From: a virus
Strand: one strand, 5' to 3'
Length of the DNA: 64,000 nucleotides
Virus record (IMG/VR): IMGVR_UViG_3300042868_003730
Location: 1-64,000 of that record
Shown here in pieces: positions 15,055 to 23,269 of this stretch (position 1 is the stretch's first letter; the number at the start of each line of letters is the position of its first letter). The position numbers were made by a program, and so were the translations under genes. The notes beneath the pieces were generated by a model that worked only from the letters and a program-made list of their open reading frames with translations, was not told the DNA's origin and ran no database searches.

Positions 15055-15224
15055 GTGAACAAACTGATATTTACACTTGTAAAGCACCAATTCCAAAGTT
15101 TGTTGGTATGTATAAGATTGGCGGAGACCAAGGTTTATGTTTTTCGTTCGAACGAAAACCAAAATGGTTTCACCGTAAGATGATGCAATATTGTCTTGGT
15201 TGGGAATGGAAGGACACAGTATGA
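15051..15224 (+). CDS. Small conserved phage protein (57 aa)
   Basis: Starts in an ATGA overlap (15051) and ends in one at 15221. Product has KFVGMYKIGGDQGLCFSFER followed by KPKWFHRKMMQYCLGWEWKD, aromatic and basic, a pattern I have seen in short phage proteins. Unknown function. Confidence 0.62.
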   Translation: MSEQTDIYTCKAPIPKFVGMYKIGGDQGLCFSFERKPKWFHRKMMQYCLGWEWKDTV

Positions 15225-15439
15225 ACGAACGTATGCTAGAATTAGCCCTGCAAGCAGGTCTCAAGAAAGACCATGGTTCTGATCGTGAGTATATCGGTGA
15301 TTTTGATTGGCGACAGTTTGCTGAGTTGATTGTGAGGGAATGTGCCAGGATTGGCGATTTAAAAGAACAGGACCATGAAGATTATGATCCTGACATATCA
15401 GTTTGGTGGTACATGATGCAGCATTTCGGATTTGAATAA
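15221..15439 (+). CDS. Small phage protein of the NERxxELAxQAG family (72 aa)
   Basis: ATGA start at 15221. Product MNERMLELALQAGLKKDHG... FAELIVRECARIGD. It shares the pattern FAELIxxEC with its neighbour at 15439 and with 33121-33321. Unknown function. Confidence 0.65.
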   Translation: MNERMLELALQAGLKKDHGSDREYIGDFDWRQFAELIVRECARIGDLKEQDHEDYDPDISVWWYMMQHFGFE

Positions 15440-15636
15440 TGAACGAAAAAATACGACAACTTTATGACACTGCAATGGTCGCAGCTGGCAAGGAAAACCA
15501 ATTCGAAACAACTCATCTGCATGTAGCAGAAAAGTTCGCCGAGTTGATCCTACGGGAATGCTGTCTTGTTATTGAGAAACACTATGAACCAGTGTATGAT
15601 GGGCAACTTATCAAGAGATACTTCGGAGTAGAATGA
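15439..15636 (+). CDS. Small phage protein, paralogue of the previous one (65 aa)
   Basis: TAATG-type one-base overlap with the previous gene. MNEKIRQLYDTAMVAAG ... KFAELILRECCLVIEKHYEP, ending IKRYFGVE. The C-terminus matches that of the 33121-33321 product (IKKHFGVE). Unknown function. Confidence 0.65.
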   Translation: MNEKIRQLYDTAMVAAGKENQFETTHLHVAEKFAELILRECCLVIEKHYEPVYDGQLIKRYFGVE

Positions 15637-15911
15637 TGGCACGTAGAACTAATCTTAATCTCAAGGCAGAATTCAGAGAGTATTATTTGGAATCCTTTGC
15701 GAATCGTCCCACAGGAATCTATCATGAACTAGAAGCCGCATATATCGCTGGTGCTAGAGAAATGGCTCAGGACACTCTGGATACTCTAGGTGATTATGCC
15801 TGTGCTTGCGCTGGCTTGGAACCTGAACTAATCAAGCCAGAAGAAGTATATGATCGTGCGGAGCACTCTCTACAAGTTTATTACACTAAGATTCTGGATA
15901 ATGCCGAATGA
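15636..15911 (+). CDS. Small hypothetical protein (91 aa)
   Basis: GGAG stands 7 nt before ATG 15636, better than the adjacent in-frame ATG 15633. Helical product with YIAGAREMAQDTLDTLGDYACACAG. No family recognised. Confidence 0.65.
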   Translation: MARRTNLNLKAEFREYYLESFANRPTGIYHELEAAYIAGAREMAQDTLDTLGDYACACAGLEPELIKPEEVYDRAEHSLQVYYTKILDNAE

Positions 15912-16114
15912 GTGAAGATCTAGTCTACCGTCTTAGGAAACGTGCTGAGATTCGGCGAAAGATACTTACTCGCAAGAGTGTGCAGGAAGGTGAACCAGAT
16001 CGAATCGCTGATCTCCTAGAAGAAGCAGCGAATGAGATCGAACATATTCGCGAAATTCTTGATATTTCCCGTTCGGTAAATAATACCCCAAATGGAAATA
16101 ATATCATCCAATAA
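15908..16114 (+). CDS. Small charged protein (68 aa)
   Basis: ATGA overlap with the previous gene. MSEDLVYRLRKRAEIRRKIL... then DLLEEAANEIEHIREIL, helical and highly charged. Its 3' end lies inside a long inverted repeat (16064-16130). Confidence 0.65.
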   Translation: MSEDLVYRLRKRAEIRRKILTRKSVQEGEPDRIADLLEEAANEIEHIREILDISRSVNNTPNGNNIIQ

Positions 16115-16130
16115 TTCCCGAACGGGAAAT
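16064..16130. repeat. 13-bp inverted repeat around a stop codon
   Basis: Bases 16064-16076 are perfectly complementary to 16118-16130, with a 41-nt loop that holds the stop codon at 16112-16114. No U-run follows. It could be an RNA processing or mRNA-stability hairpin, or a weak terminator before the small membrane gene at 16135. Confidence 0.55.
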
Positions 16131-16134
16131 CTAT

Positions 16135-16272
16135 ATGTTTAGTTTTATACTGAGAATCTTTGTTATATTATTTTCTATTTGTTCCTTATCCTTGATAGCA
16201 ATAGTTATGTTAGTTCCGATAAATATGTTTATTAGCGGAGTAAAGAGTTTAATACTTTACTTTTTGCCTTGA
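16135..16272 (+). CDS. Small membrane protein (45 aa)
   Basis: ATG 16135 to TGA 16270-16272. Almost wholly hydrophobic (MFSFILRIFVILFSICSLSL...), two possible membrane passes. The promoter of the next gene overlaps its 3' end. No clear ribosome site, so confidence is limited. Confidence 0.45.
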   Translation: MFSFILRIFVILFSICSLSLIAIVMLVPINMFISGVKSLILYFLP

Positions 16273-16284
16273 TCAAGGTATAAT
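16256..16284 (+). promoter_or_regulatory. Early-type promoter for a leaderless gene
   Basis: TTTACT (16256-16261), 17-nt spacer, TATAAT (16279-16284). The ATG at 16291 is at +7 from the -10 end, the usual transcription start, so the mRNA should begin at or next to AUG. Confidence 0.7.
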
Positions 16285-16290
16285 ACATTT

Positions 16291-16695
16291 ATGAAATTCA
16301 AAGGTAAAGAAGTTCTTGCTCATTTGATGAGGCAGAGAGTCAATGGTCAGGACCAGTGGTTCTGGATTAACCCAATTACAGGTTCTTGTATCTCTCCGAG
16401 ATTTGATATTCAGGCAGCTGCTGATGAATGGTTTAATAATCTTGCAGAAGCGCACAATGAGTCATATGATTTTATAAACAGGCTTACGAATGGCAAGATA
16501 TATAAAGTAAAGGCAGTAGTTGATTTTACTGCCATACTGTCATCGACGAAGATTTGCCCATTCGATGTTGAGCAAGAAGGTAACACTCTTTCTGCTAATA
16601 TTCTTGGTCTAGATCTTTATGATGCCAGGGTTAGGTTCCGCGAATATTTCGACGTATTAGAATGGATTGAAAATGATCAAGAAAATCAAACTTGA
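16291..16695 (+). CDS. Hypothetical protein, probably leaderless (134 aa)
   Basis: Starts exactly where the upstream promoter should initiate, with no room for a ribosome site. Product MKFKGKEVLAHLMRQRVNG..., with WFWINPITGSC and a C-terminal region of beta strands. No recognised family. Confidence 0.7.
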   Translation: MKFKGKEVLAHLMRQRVNGQDQWFWINPITGSCISPRFDIQAAADEWFNNLAEAHNESYDFINRLTNGKIYKVKAVVDFTAILSSTKICPFDVEQEGNTLSANILGLDLYDARVRFREYFDVLEWIENDQENQT

Positions 16696-16930
16696 AGAAG
16701 CAGTTGCATTAACTAAAGCAGAGGGCGCTGAGTGTATTGACACCGAGGTACTGCTTTGTGGATACTTCGATACTTGGATAGTTAAGTACCTCGGTGATGA
16801 TTATCGGTTCCGGATGTATACCGATAAGTATAATTCTTGGAATATGTTGAATCCGCAAATGATTGACTTGGCTAAAGTTAAACTGGTAGAGAAAATGGTA
16901 GTAACAACTGAATGGGTTGAGTGCGAATGA
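16673..16930 (+). CDS. Hypothetical protein (85 aa)
   Basis: ATG 16673 overlaps the previous gene by 23 bp. The segment FDTWIVKYLGDDYRFRMYTDKYNSWNM resembles part of the next protein ([11 protein letters not shown]), suggesting the two share a fold element. Unknown function. Confidence 0.65.
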   Translation: MIKKIKLEEAVALTKAEGAECIDTEVLLCGYFDTWIVKYLGDDYRFRMYTDKYNSWNMLNPQMIDLAKVKLVEKMVVTTEWVECE

Positions 16931-17643
16931 AAGTTTATATTGGTAAACATCCTTCATATTTTGGTCCATACCAACTAGCAGAGAAGATCCTTTTCTGGAT
17001 GGACAAGGAGAATGACGAACGTGTGCACAATTTTGGTCAGTGGCTCGCTGGTGATTCCGATAAAGTTAAATCTCTTAAGGGTATTCTAGTAGAAGACATC
17101 CAGTCTAATTCACTGTGCAAGTTTCTTACTTGGGTAGATTCCAAGAAGAAGCGCAAGATAGAAGTACGTATTGATAAGTATGATACCTGGAATATGGATG
17201 GTACTCTTGCCTATATCATCCTTCCAATGCTGAAGCAACTACAGGCATCCAAACATGGCTCGCCTTATGTTGATGACGCAGATGTTCCGGAGAATCTTCG
17301 TTCAACTTCTGCGCCTCCGAAAGAGGAAGAGTGGGATACCGATGGAAATCATCACCTTCGTTGGGAGTGGGTTCTAGATGAGATGATCTGGGCATTTGAG
17401 CAACATCACCCAGATACTGATTGGGAGAAGCAGTTCCACTCTGGCGAGCATGACTGGCAGTGGAAAGAATCAGAAACTGAGTATCCAAATCCACTTACTG
17501 GCAAGACGGAAAAGTGCTTGCAGATGTTGCATGGTCCAAACCATACACATAAGTATGATGCGGAAGGTGCTAAGGTTTATTCAGACCGAATTGACAATGG
17601 GTTCAAGTTATTTGGTAAATACTATCGTGGACTCTGGGATTGA
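16927..17643 (+). CDS. Conserved phage protein of unknown function (238 aa)
   Basis: ATG 16927 (ATGA overlap). [22 protein letters not shown]..., [30 protein letters not shown] and [16 protein letters not shown] are features of a protein common in T4-like environmental phages, where its role is unknown. The 3' end overlaps the oppositely oriented GIY-YIG gene by 41 bp. Confidence 0.78.
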   Translation: MKVYIGKHPSYFGPYQLAEKILFWMDKENDERVHNFGQWLAGDSDKVKSLKGILVEDIQSNSLCKFLTWVDSKKKRKIEVRIDKYDTWNMDGTLAYIILPMLKQLQASKHGSPYVDDADVPENLRSTSAPPKEEEWDTDGNHHLRWEWVLDEMIWAFEQHHPDTDWEKQFHSGEHDWQWKESETEYPNPLTGKTEKCLQMLHGPNHTHKYDAEGAKVYSDRIDNGFKLFGKYYRGLWD

Positions 17644-18166
17644 ATTTACACTTGTCAAAATGATACCTCGGCATATTATTACCGCCACCAGTCTTTCCGC
17701 AATGTGGGCAAGTTACTATTGGTCTAGGTCCACGCATATTCTGTTTATGATTTTCTGACTTAGGCTTTCGCAGATTCTGTTTATGCTCTTCTGATAAAGA
17801 TTTACCAGTGTGTGCTATTGACATATTCTGTTTATGCTTTTCTGATTTAGGAACACACATTTTCTGTATGGACTCTTCTGAACAAATATGACCAGAGGAT
17901 CCCTCTCCACCATCAGTTCTATTGAGAAGAATTCCAGTGCTATTATCTTTTCTGCCATACCAGTTAATATATCTTCTCTCCAGAGCAAATGCTCCAAGTT
18001 CTGATAAATTGGTCTCTAAGAAAATGATTTTGGTTTTGTCTTTTGGGACTGGTGTTTTGCCGTGTTTGTCAAAGGCTCTATTGCCTTTACCCTTACCAAT
18101 GTAGTAGGGTGTGCCGTCAGATTTTCTGACGTAGGCATAAACGTAGTAAATAAGTGAGCTGGACAT
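17603..18166 (-). CDS. GIY-YIG homing endonuclease with NUMOD3 repeats
   Basis: 187 residues on the strand opposite to all neighbours. The GIY-YIG domain shows [22 protein letters not shown] and [14 protein letters not shown] (catalytic Arg and Glu region). Three short NUMOD3-type DNA-binding repeats ([20 protein letters not shown] style) follow, and a C-terminal CPHCGK zinc motif. T4-type seg enzymes of this design cut competitor phage DNA and spread themselves. Convergent overlap with the upstream gene and a minus-strand CTAAATAA at 18231-18238 suggest a self-contained mobile insertion. Confidence 0.9.
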   Translation of the reverse strand: MSSSLIYYVYAYVRKSDGTPYYIGKGKGNRAFDKHGKTPVPKDKTKIIFLETNLSELGAFALERRYINWYGRKDNSTGILLNRTDGGEGSSGHICSEESIQKMCVPKSEKHKQNMSIAHTGKSLSEEHKQNLRKPKSENHKQNMRGPRPIVTCPHCGKTGGGNNMPRYHFDKCKFNPRVHDSIYQIT

Positions 18167-18230
18167 AATGGTTCCTTACTGTTGTTGAAATGTCTAGAGG
18201 TACTGGGAACGGGAATTCCGCGAGTACCAC

Positions 18231-18238
18231 TTATTTAG
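18231..18238 (-). promoter_or_regulatory. CTAAATAA element upstream of the homing endonuclease
   Basis: Minus-strand CTAAATAA 65 bp upstream of the GIY-YIG start. It matches the candidate late element seen near virion genes; late expression is common for phage homing endonucleases. Confidence 0.4.
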
Positions 18239-18256
18239 TGTTTTATGGAGCTTGCG

Positions 18257-18547
18257 ATGAATAATATCATCTCTACGATGATTATCTGGATAAAATATGA
18301 TTATAGATCAAATAATTTTCGTTTTTCGGTTGAGTTGGCTGCTTGGGTTATTAGCGTTGGGTGCGCTTTTACAATGGCTATCACAGTACCCGATCCACCT
18401 CTTCAGTCTTTGTATCCTCTTTGGATTCTTGGTTGCTCTATGTACGCTTGGGCAGCCTATACTCGCCGCTCTTTTGGCATGCTCGCGAATTACATGCTCC
18501 TAGTCTCGATTGATACTATCGGTCTTTTACGAATGATTTTTAATTAG
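18257..18547 (+). CDS. Membrane protein (96 aa)
   Basis: GGAG six bases before ATG 18257 favours it over ATG 18245. Three probable membrane segments (about 25-42, 53-70, 74-93). No family recognised. Confidence 0.65.
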   Translation: MNNIISTMIIWIKYDYRSNNFRFSVELAAWVISVGCAFTMAITVPDPPLQSLYPLWILGCSMYAWAAYTRRSFGMLANYMLLVSIDTIGLLRMIFN

Positions 18548-18555
18548 GAAGTTAA

Positions 18556-19497
18556 ATGTTAAGAATTGACGGTAAGAATAATATCTCTTGTACAGTTATT
18601 GCAGATTCAATGACTGCTGGTAGTCGGATGGTAACTATGGAACTGGAATATCCACGATTCATCCACGCAGAGTTGATGACGCATCGGATGTTGAGTAAGA
18701 ATGCCGCTAGTTCAAGAGCAATTCCTATTAAGAAAATGCACGAGACTATTACGGAAAAGACTGCAATGCCAGTACATTGGGGAAAGAATCAACCAGGGAT
18801 GAGTGCCAAAGAAGAAGTAGATGATCTCGTGAAGCTGGGTGCTGAGGGTGTGTGGAATGCAGCCAGGGATTCTATGCTGAGCCATTCCACTGTTATGAGT
18901 GATATGGGACTACACAAGCAGATCGCCAACAGAATCACTGAGCCATTCCAGATGATGAAAACTGTCATCTCTGGAACCGAGTGGGCTAACCTGATCTGGC
19001 TTCGCCATCACGCAGATGCGCAACCAGAGTTCTACGAACTAGCAGATTGTATTGTTAAGTGTCTTAAGCAGTCAGAATCTATGTTGATTGTTTCTGGCGA
19101 ATGGCATACTCCATATGTTCATCGCTTCCGTGATATCGATGGAGTTCTTCAGTATCTGGATTCCAATGGCGAGAAGTTGAGTAAAGAAGATGCAATCAAG
19201 GTATCGTCCAGCTGCTGCGCCCAAGTATCCTACCGTAGGAATGATGATTCGCTGGAGAAAGCCAAGGACATCTTCGCTCGATTGATTGAATCCGAACCAA
19301 TCCATGCATCTCCTATTGAGCATCAGGCGACTCCAATGAAAATCAAGAATGCTGGACTATATTCACAGGATATGAATCCAACCATCTGGGAAGAAGGCAT
19401 TACGCATATGGATCGTGACAAGAACTACTGGTCTGGCAACCTTCGTGGATTCATCCAGCATCGTAAACTTATCAAGTGCGAGGCGAAATGGGGATAA
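18556..19497 (+). CDS. thyX: Flavin-dependent thymidylate synthase ThyX
   Basis: 313 residues, longer than typical bacterial ThyX (about 230). The ThyX motif RHRxxSxNxxSxR is seen as THRMLSKNAASSRA at 42-55 with the first Arg replaced by Thr. FAD-binding and substrate regions (GLHKQIANRITEPFQ, RHHADAQPEF) are present. It methylates dUMP to dTMP with methylene-THF and FAD. Together with dCMP deaminase it supplies dTMP for phage DNA, which later genes may hypermodify. Confidence 0.93.
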   Translation: MLRIDGKNNISCTVIADSMTAGSRMVTMELEYPRFIHAELMTHRMLSKNAASSRAIPIKKMHETITEKTAMPVHWGKNQPGMSAKEEVDDLVKLGAEGVWNAARDSMLSHSTVMSDMGLHKQIANRITEPFQMMKTVISGTEWANLIWLRHHADAQPEFYELADCIVKCLKQSESMLIVSGEWHTPYVHRFRDIDGVLQYLDSNGEKLSKEDAIKVSSSCCAQVSYRRNDDSLEKAKDIFARLIESEPIHASPIEHQATPMKIKNAGLYSQDMNPTIWEEGITHMDRDKNYWSGNLRGFIQHRKLIKCEAKWG

Positions 19498-19655
19498 GAG
19501 ATTTCCTAATAGAACAGGTCCACAAATTAAATGTGGACCTAGGCTGGCCAGTCATGGAAGACCTACGTACCTGGTCCAACAAAGATCTGCTTGAAGAGTT
19601 CGGAAACCTATCAGTTGAAGTATGGCGCAGGAAAAATCTAGATGACGAATCGTAA
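19488..19655 (+). CDS. Small hypothetical protein (55 aa)
   Basis: Overlaps the thyX end by 10 bp and the next gene by 14 bp. MGIRDFLIEQVHKLNVDLGW..., acidic and helical with several Trp. Unknown function. Confidence 0.6.
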   Translation: MGIRDFLIEQVHKLNVDLGWPVMEDLRTWSNKDLLEEFGNLSVEVWRRKNLDDES

Positions 19656-19893
19656 GAGTTTGGTTGATGCTGTCGTAGAGATGGCATTGGAGATGGAAAA
19701 GACCGATCCAACGGACTTTGGAATGTTGCCTATCAGTGATGAGGAAGCATATCGATTTATTGCGAATTCGGTCTTAGATAAGGTAATTGACGTAGAATCC
19801 CCCATCGAGAGGGAATTAATGCTACTTTCAGCCTGCACCCACCTTGTAGTGGAAAATTTCGTCCTGAACCAAAGGCTAATGCGTCGGAAGTGA
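19642..19893 (+). CDS. Small hypothetical protein (83 aa)
   Basis: Helical acidic protein (MTNRKSLVDAVVEMALEMEK...). It ends one base before early promoter cassette 2. No family recognised. Confidence 0.63.
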   Translation: MTNRKSLVDAVVEMALEMEKTDPTDFGMLPISDEEAYRFIANSVLDKVIDVESPIERELMLLSACTHLVVENFVLNQRLMRRK

Positions 19894-19933
19894 TTTACTT
19901 TTATTCAATTTCGAGGTATAATAACTTATCGAA
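19894..19933 (+). promoter_or_regulatory. Early promoter cassette 2
   Basis: TTTACT (19894), 17-nt spacer, TATAAT (19917), AACTTATCGAA. Leader GAATTGAAAAGGAAAG is shared with cassettes 5, 6 and 11. Drives 19951. Confidence 0.85.
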
Positions 19934-19950
19934 TTGAAAAGGAAAGTAAA

Positions 19951-20139
19951 ATGACCCGAACCGAAGTCTACTCCACTCTGAAGAAAAACCACCCTGACGC
20001 TACGAACATCTATAAGAATCAGTTCGGCGAGTGGGAAGTGGATATCGAAGAAGAGTATGAAGTGGTGACCCTGACCTACAAGGTCGTGGAAAGCGATCTG
20101 CGGTTCATCAGCGAAGATCGTTTCTTTCATTGCTGCTGA
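19951..20139 (+). CDS. Small early protein (62 aa)
   Basis: Behind cassette 2, with AAGGAAAG upstream. MTRTEVYSTLKKNHPDATNIYKN..., an alpha/beta protein with EEEYEVVTLTYKVVESD; ends in HCC. Unknown function. Confidence 0.7.
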   Translation: MTRTEVYSTLKKNHPDATNIYKNQFGEWEVDIEEEYEVVTLTYKVVESDLRFISEDRFFHCC

Positions 20140-20146
20140 GTAGTAG

Positions 20147-20186
20147 TTTACTTTTATTCAGGTTAGCGGTATAATAAATTATTGAA
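20147..20186 (+). promoter_or_regulatory. Early promoter cassette 3 (divergent copy)
   Basis: TTTACT (20147), 17-nt spacer, TATAAT (20170). The dyad is degraded (spacer ends TTAGCGG, downstream arm TTGAAAC). Drives 20204. Confidence 0.82.
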
Positions 20187-20203
20187 ACGTGAAGGAAAGA
20201 AAA

Positions 20204-20407
20204 ATGACTGATTATCTGATGAGCCAGGGTTACTCCGCTGAAGAAATCCAGACGATCCTAGAAGAAGTTGAGTACCAGTATGTTCGTGGTGGTACGTTCT
20301 ACTCGGAACTGCTCGACGAAGACCTCGAGTCTTGGGTCGCTGCTGATCCATACGCCTACGAAGGTGAACCAGTTGACATCGAAGTGTTCGAAGACGTCCC
20401 TTTCTAA
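20204..20407 (+). CDS. Small acidic early protein (67 aa)
   Basis: AAGGAAAG sets the start at 20204. Very acidic product (MTDYLMSQGYSAEEIQTILEE...), possibly a DNA mimic or inhibitor by composition only. No family recognised. Confidence 0.68.
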   Translation: MTDYLMSQGYSAEEIQTILEEVEYQYVRGGTFYSELLDEDLESWVAADPYAYEGEPVDIEVFEDVPF

Positions 20408-20419
20408 TCGGAGTATATT

Positions 20420-20557
20420 ATGACTGTTTCAGAATTGATTGAAGTGTTGCGTGGTATGGACCAGGACAAGGAAGTATCGGTCTGGGATCCTGAATGGGAT
20501 TCTACAACCTGGGTCGACCGCGTGGAAGAGGAAGACAACGAAGTGGTGATTTACTGA
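20420..20557 (+). CDS. Small acidic protein (45 aa)
   Basis: GGAG precedes ATG 20420. MTVSELIEVLRGMDQDKEVS..., a start pattern common in small phage proteins of unknown function; Trp and acidic residues dominate the rest. Confidence 0.62.
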   Translation: MTVSELIEVLRGMDQDKEVSVWDPEWDSTTWVDRVEEEDNEVVIY

Positions 20558-20567
20558 GAAATATATT

Positions 20568-20735
20568 ATGAAAAGATTCAACGTATCATTTACAATGGAA
20601 CTGGACGATGAGTTGCCGACAGGAGAAACCATCGACTACACTTCGAAGGTTCTCCATGGTTTCATTCTTCAAGCATTTAATGGTAGTCTGAATGATAATG
20701 AATACATCGAAGATTTGTTAATCCAGCCGGAGTGA
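20568..20735 (+). CDS. Small hypothetical protein (55 aa)
   Basis: ATG 20568, stop three bases before the ligase ATG. MKRFNVSFTMELDDELPTGE..., acidic. Its end overlaps the ligase ribosome site. Unknown function. Confidence 0.62.
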   Translation: MKRFNVSFTMELDDELPTGETIDYTSKVLHGFILQAFNGSLNDNEYIEDLLIQPE

Positions 20736-20737
20736 AT

Positions 20738-22045
20738 ATGAGTGAACTCTTTAGCATTATCTCTGCCCTGAAGGTTCATCCTTCAACGATCAACAAGCAG
20801 CAGATCCTCGAAGCCAACAAGGACAACGAAGTCCTGAAGGCAGCATTCAGTATGACGGAGAATCCGTTCTACAATTACTACATCAAAGTAGATAAGGCTA
20901 TCTGGGAAGATGTTCCTGGCGGAGAGGAAGAAATTACATTTGAGTTGCTAAATTCTGTCTTTGACCAGCTGGCTGGGCGTAAGGTAACAGGGCATGCTGC
21001 TCGAGATTATCTGGCAGGTGTTTTGACTAGCCTGACCAAGAAAGACCGAGCAATCCTCCATAGGATCATCAATCGGGATCTGGAGTGCAATGTCGGTACT
21101 GCCATCTGTAACAAAGTTTGGCCAGGTCTGATTCCAGAGATGCCTTGTATGTTGGCATCGAAGATGGATGAGAAGGCAGCTGCATCAGTTGTTCCGAACA
21201 AATATGGCTATATCGTCCAGACAAAGATGGATGGTGGTCGAGCGATGGCTACTGTTAACTTCGATGGTTCAGTAAACATTCGTTCGCGTAATGGCAAGGA
21301 ATTGCTGCTTTATGGATTCTTTGACACTGTTCTGAGTAAGTTCCCTGGCTATGTGTTTGATGGCGAGTTGGTCGTTATGACAGATACTGGCGTAGAGGAT
21401 CGTAAGACAGGTAATGGATTCTTTACCAAGGCAGTTCGTGGTACGATTAACCAGAAAGAAGCATCGCGTTTCCGTTATGTTGTGTGGGATATGATTCCAC
21501 TGGCAGACTTCAATGCAGGTAAGAGCACGGTTCCTTACAAAGAACGTCTCAGTAAGTTGATCGATGCACAGTCGCTGATGACTCCTGGCATTGTTCATCT
21601 GGTTCAATCTCGAATCGTTTCTACGCTTCAGGAAGCCGAAGTGTTCTATTCGGAAATGCTCGAGCGCGGCGAGGAAGGCGCGATTCTAAAGTTCGCTGAT
21701 ATGCCTTGGGAGGATCGTCGTAGTAAGAAGATGATTAAACTCAAAGAAGAAAAGGATATCGATGCAGAAGTAATTGGTGTTACGGAACACACGAAGGTGC
21801 CAGGATGGGTCGGTTCTTTGACCTGTAAGACCGCAGATGGTCTGGTGCAGTTTGATGTTGGGTCTGGGTTCACGGAAGTGGATCGTCAGAAACCATTTGA
21901 TTATTATTTTGGGAAAATTGTGAAATGCAAGTATAATGCACTGATCAGCAATAAGACATCGACTACCAAGTCTTTGTTCCTGCCGATCTTTGATGAAGTT
22001 CGTGATGATAAATTGACTGCTAACTCTCTGAAGGATTTGAAATGA
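20738..22045 (+). CDS. ATP-dependent DNA ligase (T4 Gp30 type)
   Basis: 435 residues. An N-terminal helical domain is followed by the nucleotidyltransferase domain with motif I QTKMDGGRA (adenylated Lys163), motif III VFDGELVV, motif IV EGAILKF and motif V KMIKLKEE, then an OB domain. It seals nicks in replication and recombination, as T4 Gp30. The ATG at 20738 has CCGGAG upstream. Confidence 0.93.
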   Translation: MSELFSIISALKVHPSTINKQQILEANKDNEVLKAAFSMTENPFYNYYIKVDKAIWEDVPGGEEEITFELLNSVFDQLAGRKVTGHAARDYLAGVLTSLTKKDRAILHRIINRDLECNVGTAICNKVWPGLIPEMPCMLASKMDEKAAASVVPNKYGYIVQTKMDGGRAMATVNFDGSVNIRSRNGKELLLYGFFDTVLSKFPGYVFDGELVVMTDTGVEDRKTGNGFFTKAVRGTINQKEASRFRYVVWDMIPLADFNAGKSTVPYKERLSKLIDAQSLMTPGIVHLVQSRIVSTLQEAEVFYSEMLERGEEGAILKFADMPWEDRRSKKMIKLKEEKDIDAEVIGVTEHTKVPGWVGSLTCKTADGLVQFDVGSGFTEVDRQKPFDYYFGKIVKCKYNALISNKTSTTKSLFLPIFDEVRDDKLTANSLKDLK

Positions 22046-22287
22046 ATGCTATTGAATTTGCTACGGCTATGTCTACCAATGTCTACTCAATTGAATTTGA
22101 GAAAGTAGATGGTACGATGCGCAAGATGGTCTGTACGCGTATGAGTGAGAAGATTCCATCCGAGGCTGCGCCTAAGAAGGAAACTGTTATTGAGGAAGCA
22201 ACTACTGCTGTTCCTGTGTTTGATGTTGACCTCGAACAGTGGCGTTCGGTTCGACCCAATTCGATTAAGACTATGGAGGTGGTGTGA
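22042..22287 (+). CDS. SH3-fold WYL_2/Sm-like phage protein (81 aa)
   Basis: ATGA overlap with the ligase. F.K.DGTMRKMVCTRM ... FDVDLEQWRSVRPNSI fits the phage SH3 beta-barrel family (WYL_2/DUF2693). Role unknown; members sit next to ligase or DsbA in T4-like phages. Confidence 0.7.
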   Translation: MNAIEFATAMSTNVYSIEFEKVDGTMRKMVCTRMSEKIPSEAAPKKETVIEEATTAVPVFDVDLEQWRSVRPNSIKTMEVV

Positions 22288-22556
22288 TGAATGTGAATTC
22301 TTTGGATGAAGTTGGTAAGAAGGCTCTCAAGGACTTCTGTGTTGAGATGAGTTCGTCGATGTTTCGTGGAGAAGCAGAACGTACTCTTCAGAGGGAAGCC
22401 ATCAAGGACTTCGCTGATAACTATGAGATCGATAAGAAGATCCTGCGTAAGATGGCACGAGTTTATCACAAGCAGAATTTCTTCACCACTGTCGAAGAAC
22501 AGAATGAGTTCGAGGCAGTTTACAACCAAGTATTTGAAACAACGAAAGCAATTTGA
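22287..22556 (+). CDS. dsbA: DsbA-like late transcription dsDNA-binding protein
   Basis: 89 residues from ATG 22287 (GGAGGT 6 nt upstream), the same length as T4 DsbA. The C-terminal LRKMARVYHKQNFFTTVEEQ..EFEAVYNQVF follows the T4 pattern (LALYHKDNR...YDTVF). T4 DsbA binds late promoter regions and modulates late transcription, so it supports T4-type late promoters here. Confidence 0.8.
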   Translation: MNVNSLDEVGKKALKDFCVEMSSSMFRGEAERTLQREAIKDFADNYEIDKKILRKMARVYHKQNFFTTVEEQNEFEAVYNQVFETTKAI

Positions 22557-22918
22557 TGAGCACAGTTATTGAAGATGTCGAGTACTTTATGATCGCAGTT
22601 GGTCAGACAGTTGCTCATGATAATGGAACACAGGCATTGCTGTATCGCAAGTTGATCCTGGAAGAATATACCGAGCTACAGGAAGCATTGAGTGCTGAAG
22701 ATGATACCGAGACAGCAGATGCTATTTTTGATCTCTGCTGGGTCGCTATTGGCTACGCAATGTCTCGTGGTTGGGATATGCCAGCAATGTGGGCAGAAGG
22801 TGCCCAGAGCAACTTGAGCAAGATCGATCCGGAGACTGGCGTAGTCAAACGTCGCCCTGATGGCAAGATTCTTAAGCCAGACGGATGGTTGCCTCCTAAC
22901 TTCGCTCAGTTCGTCTAA
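22556..22918 (+). CDS. MazG/HisE-like nucleotide pyrophosphohydrolase
   Basis: 120 residues. Metal-binding acidic motifs LILEEYTELQEAL and ETADAIFDLCWVAIGY are those of the all-alpha NTP-PPase superfamily, and the C-terminal VKRRPDGKILKPDGWLPP is typical of the phage PRA-PH-like subgroup. It hydrolyses (d)NTPs to monophosphates, tuning pools. TGATG overlap with dsbA. Confidence 0.85.
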   Translation: MSTVIEDVEYFMIAVGQTVAHDNGTQALLYRKLILEEYTELQEALSAEDDTETADAIFDLCWVAIGYAMSRGWDMPAMWAEGAQSNLSKIDPETGVVKRRPDGKILKPDGWLPPNFAQFV

Positions 22919-22934
22919 CGAAGGTATTCCAGAT

Positions 22935-23213
22935 ATGCGTAAGAGAAGTAATACCATCTCAAGGGTAACTAGAAAAGTTCCTGAGAACACATTTACTCAG
23001 ACAATTTTAGGTAAAAGAGAACAAACTACATTCAACTGCAAATGTTGTTACGAAAAATTACTTATCGGAGAGTCATATCTGGAATCAAAGAGCAAACGAA
23101 AACATGATAATCAGATTCGCGGGATTTGTGTTTTCTGTTGGGATTTAACTAATGGTCGCGTAAAACAGAAAGAAAAATCTGACGCATCTCTAATGGAGTT
23201 TCTCAACACCTAA
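22935..23213 (+). CDS. Zinc-binding hypothetical protein (92 aa)
   Basis: Basic N-terminus, then CKCCYEKLLIGE and CVFCWDLTNGR, two CxxC pairs forming a likely zinc site. An HNH-like motif is not clear. Function unknown. Confidence 0.65.
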   Translation: MRKRSNTISRVTRKVPENTFTQTILGKREQTTFNCKCCYEKLLIGESYLESKSKRKHDNQIRGICVFCWDLTNGRVKQKEKSDASLMEFLNT

Positions 23214-23218
23214 TAGTT

Positions 23219-23258
23219 TTTACTTTTATTCAGAATTCAGGTATAATATATTACTTGA
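23219..23258 (+). promoter_or_regulatory. Early promoter cassette 4 (divergent copy)
   Basis: TTTACT (23219), 17-nt spacer, TATAAT (23242). The dyad is lost and the leader is shorter (about 22 nt). Drives 23270. Confidence 0.82.
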
Positions 23259-23269
23259 AAGGAAATCTG

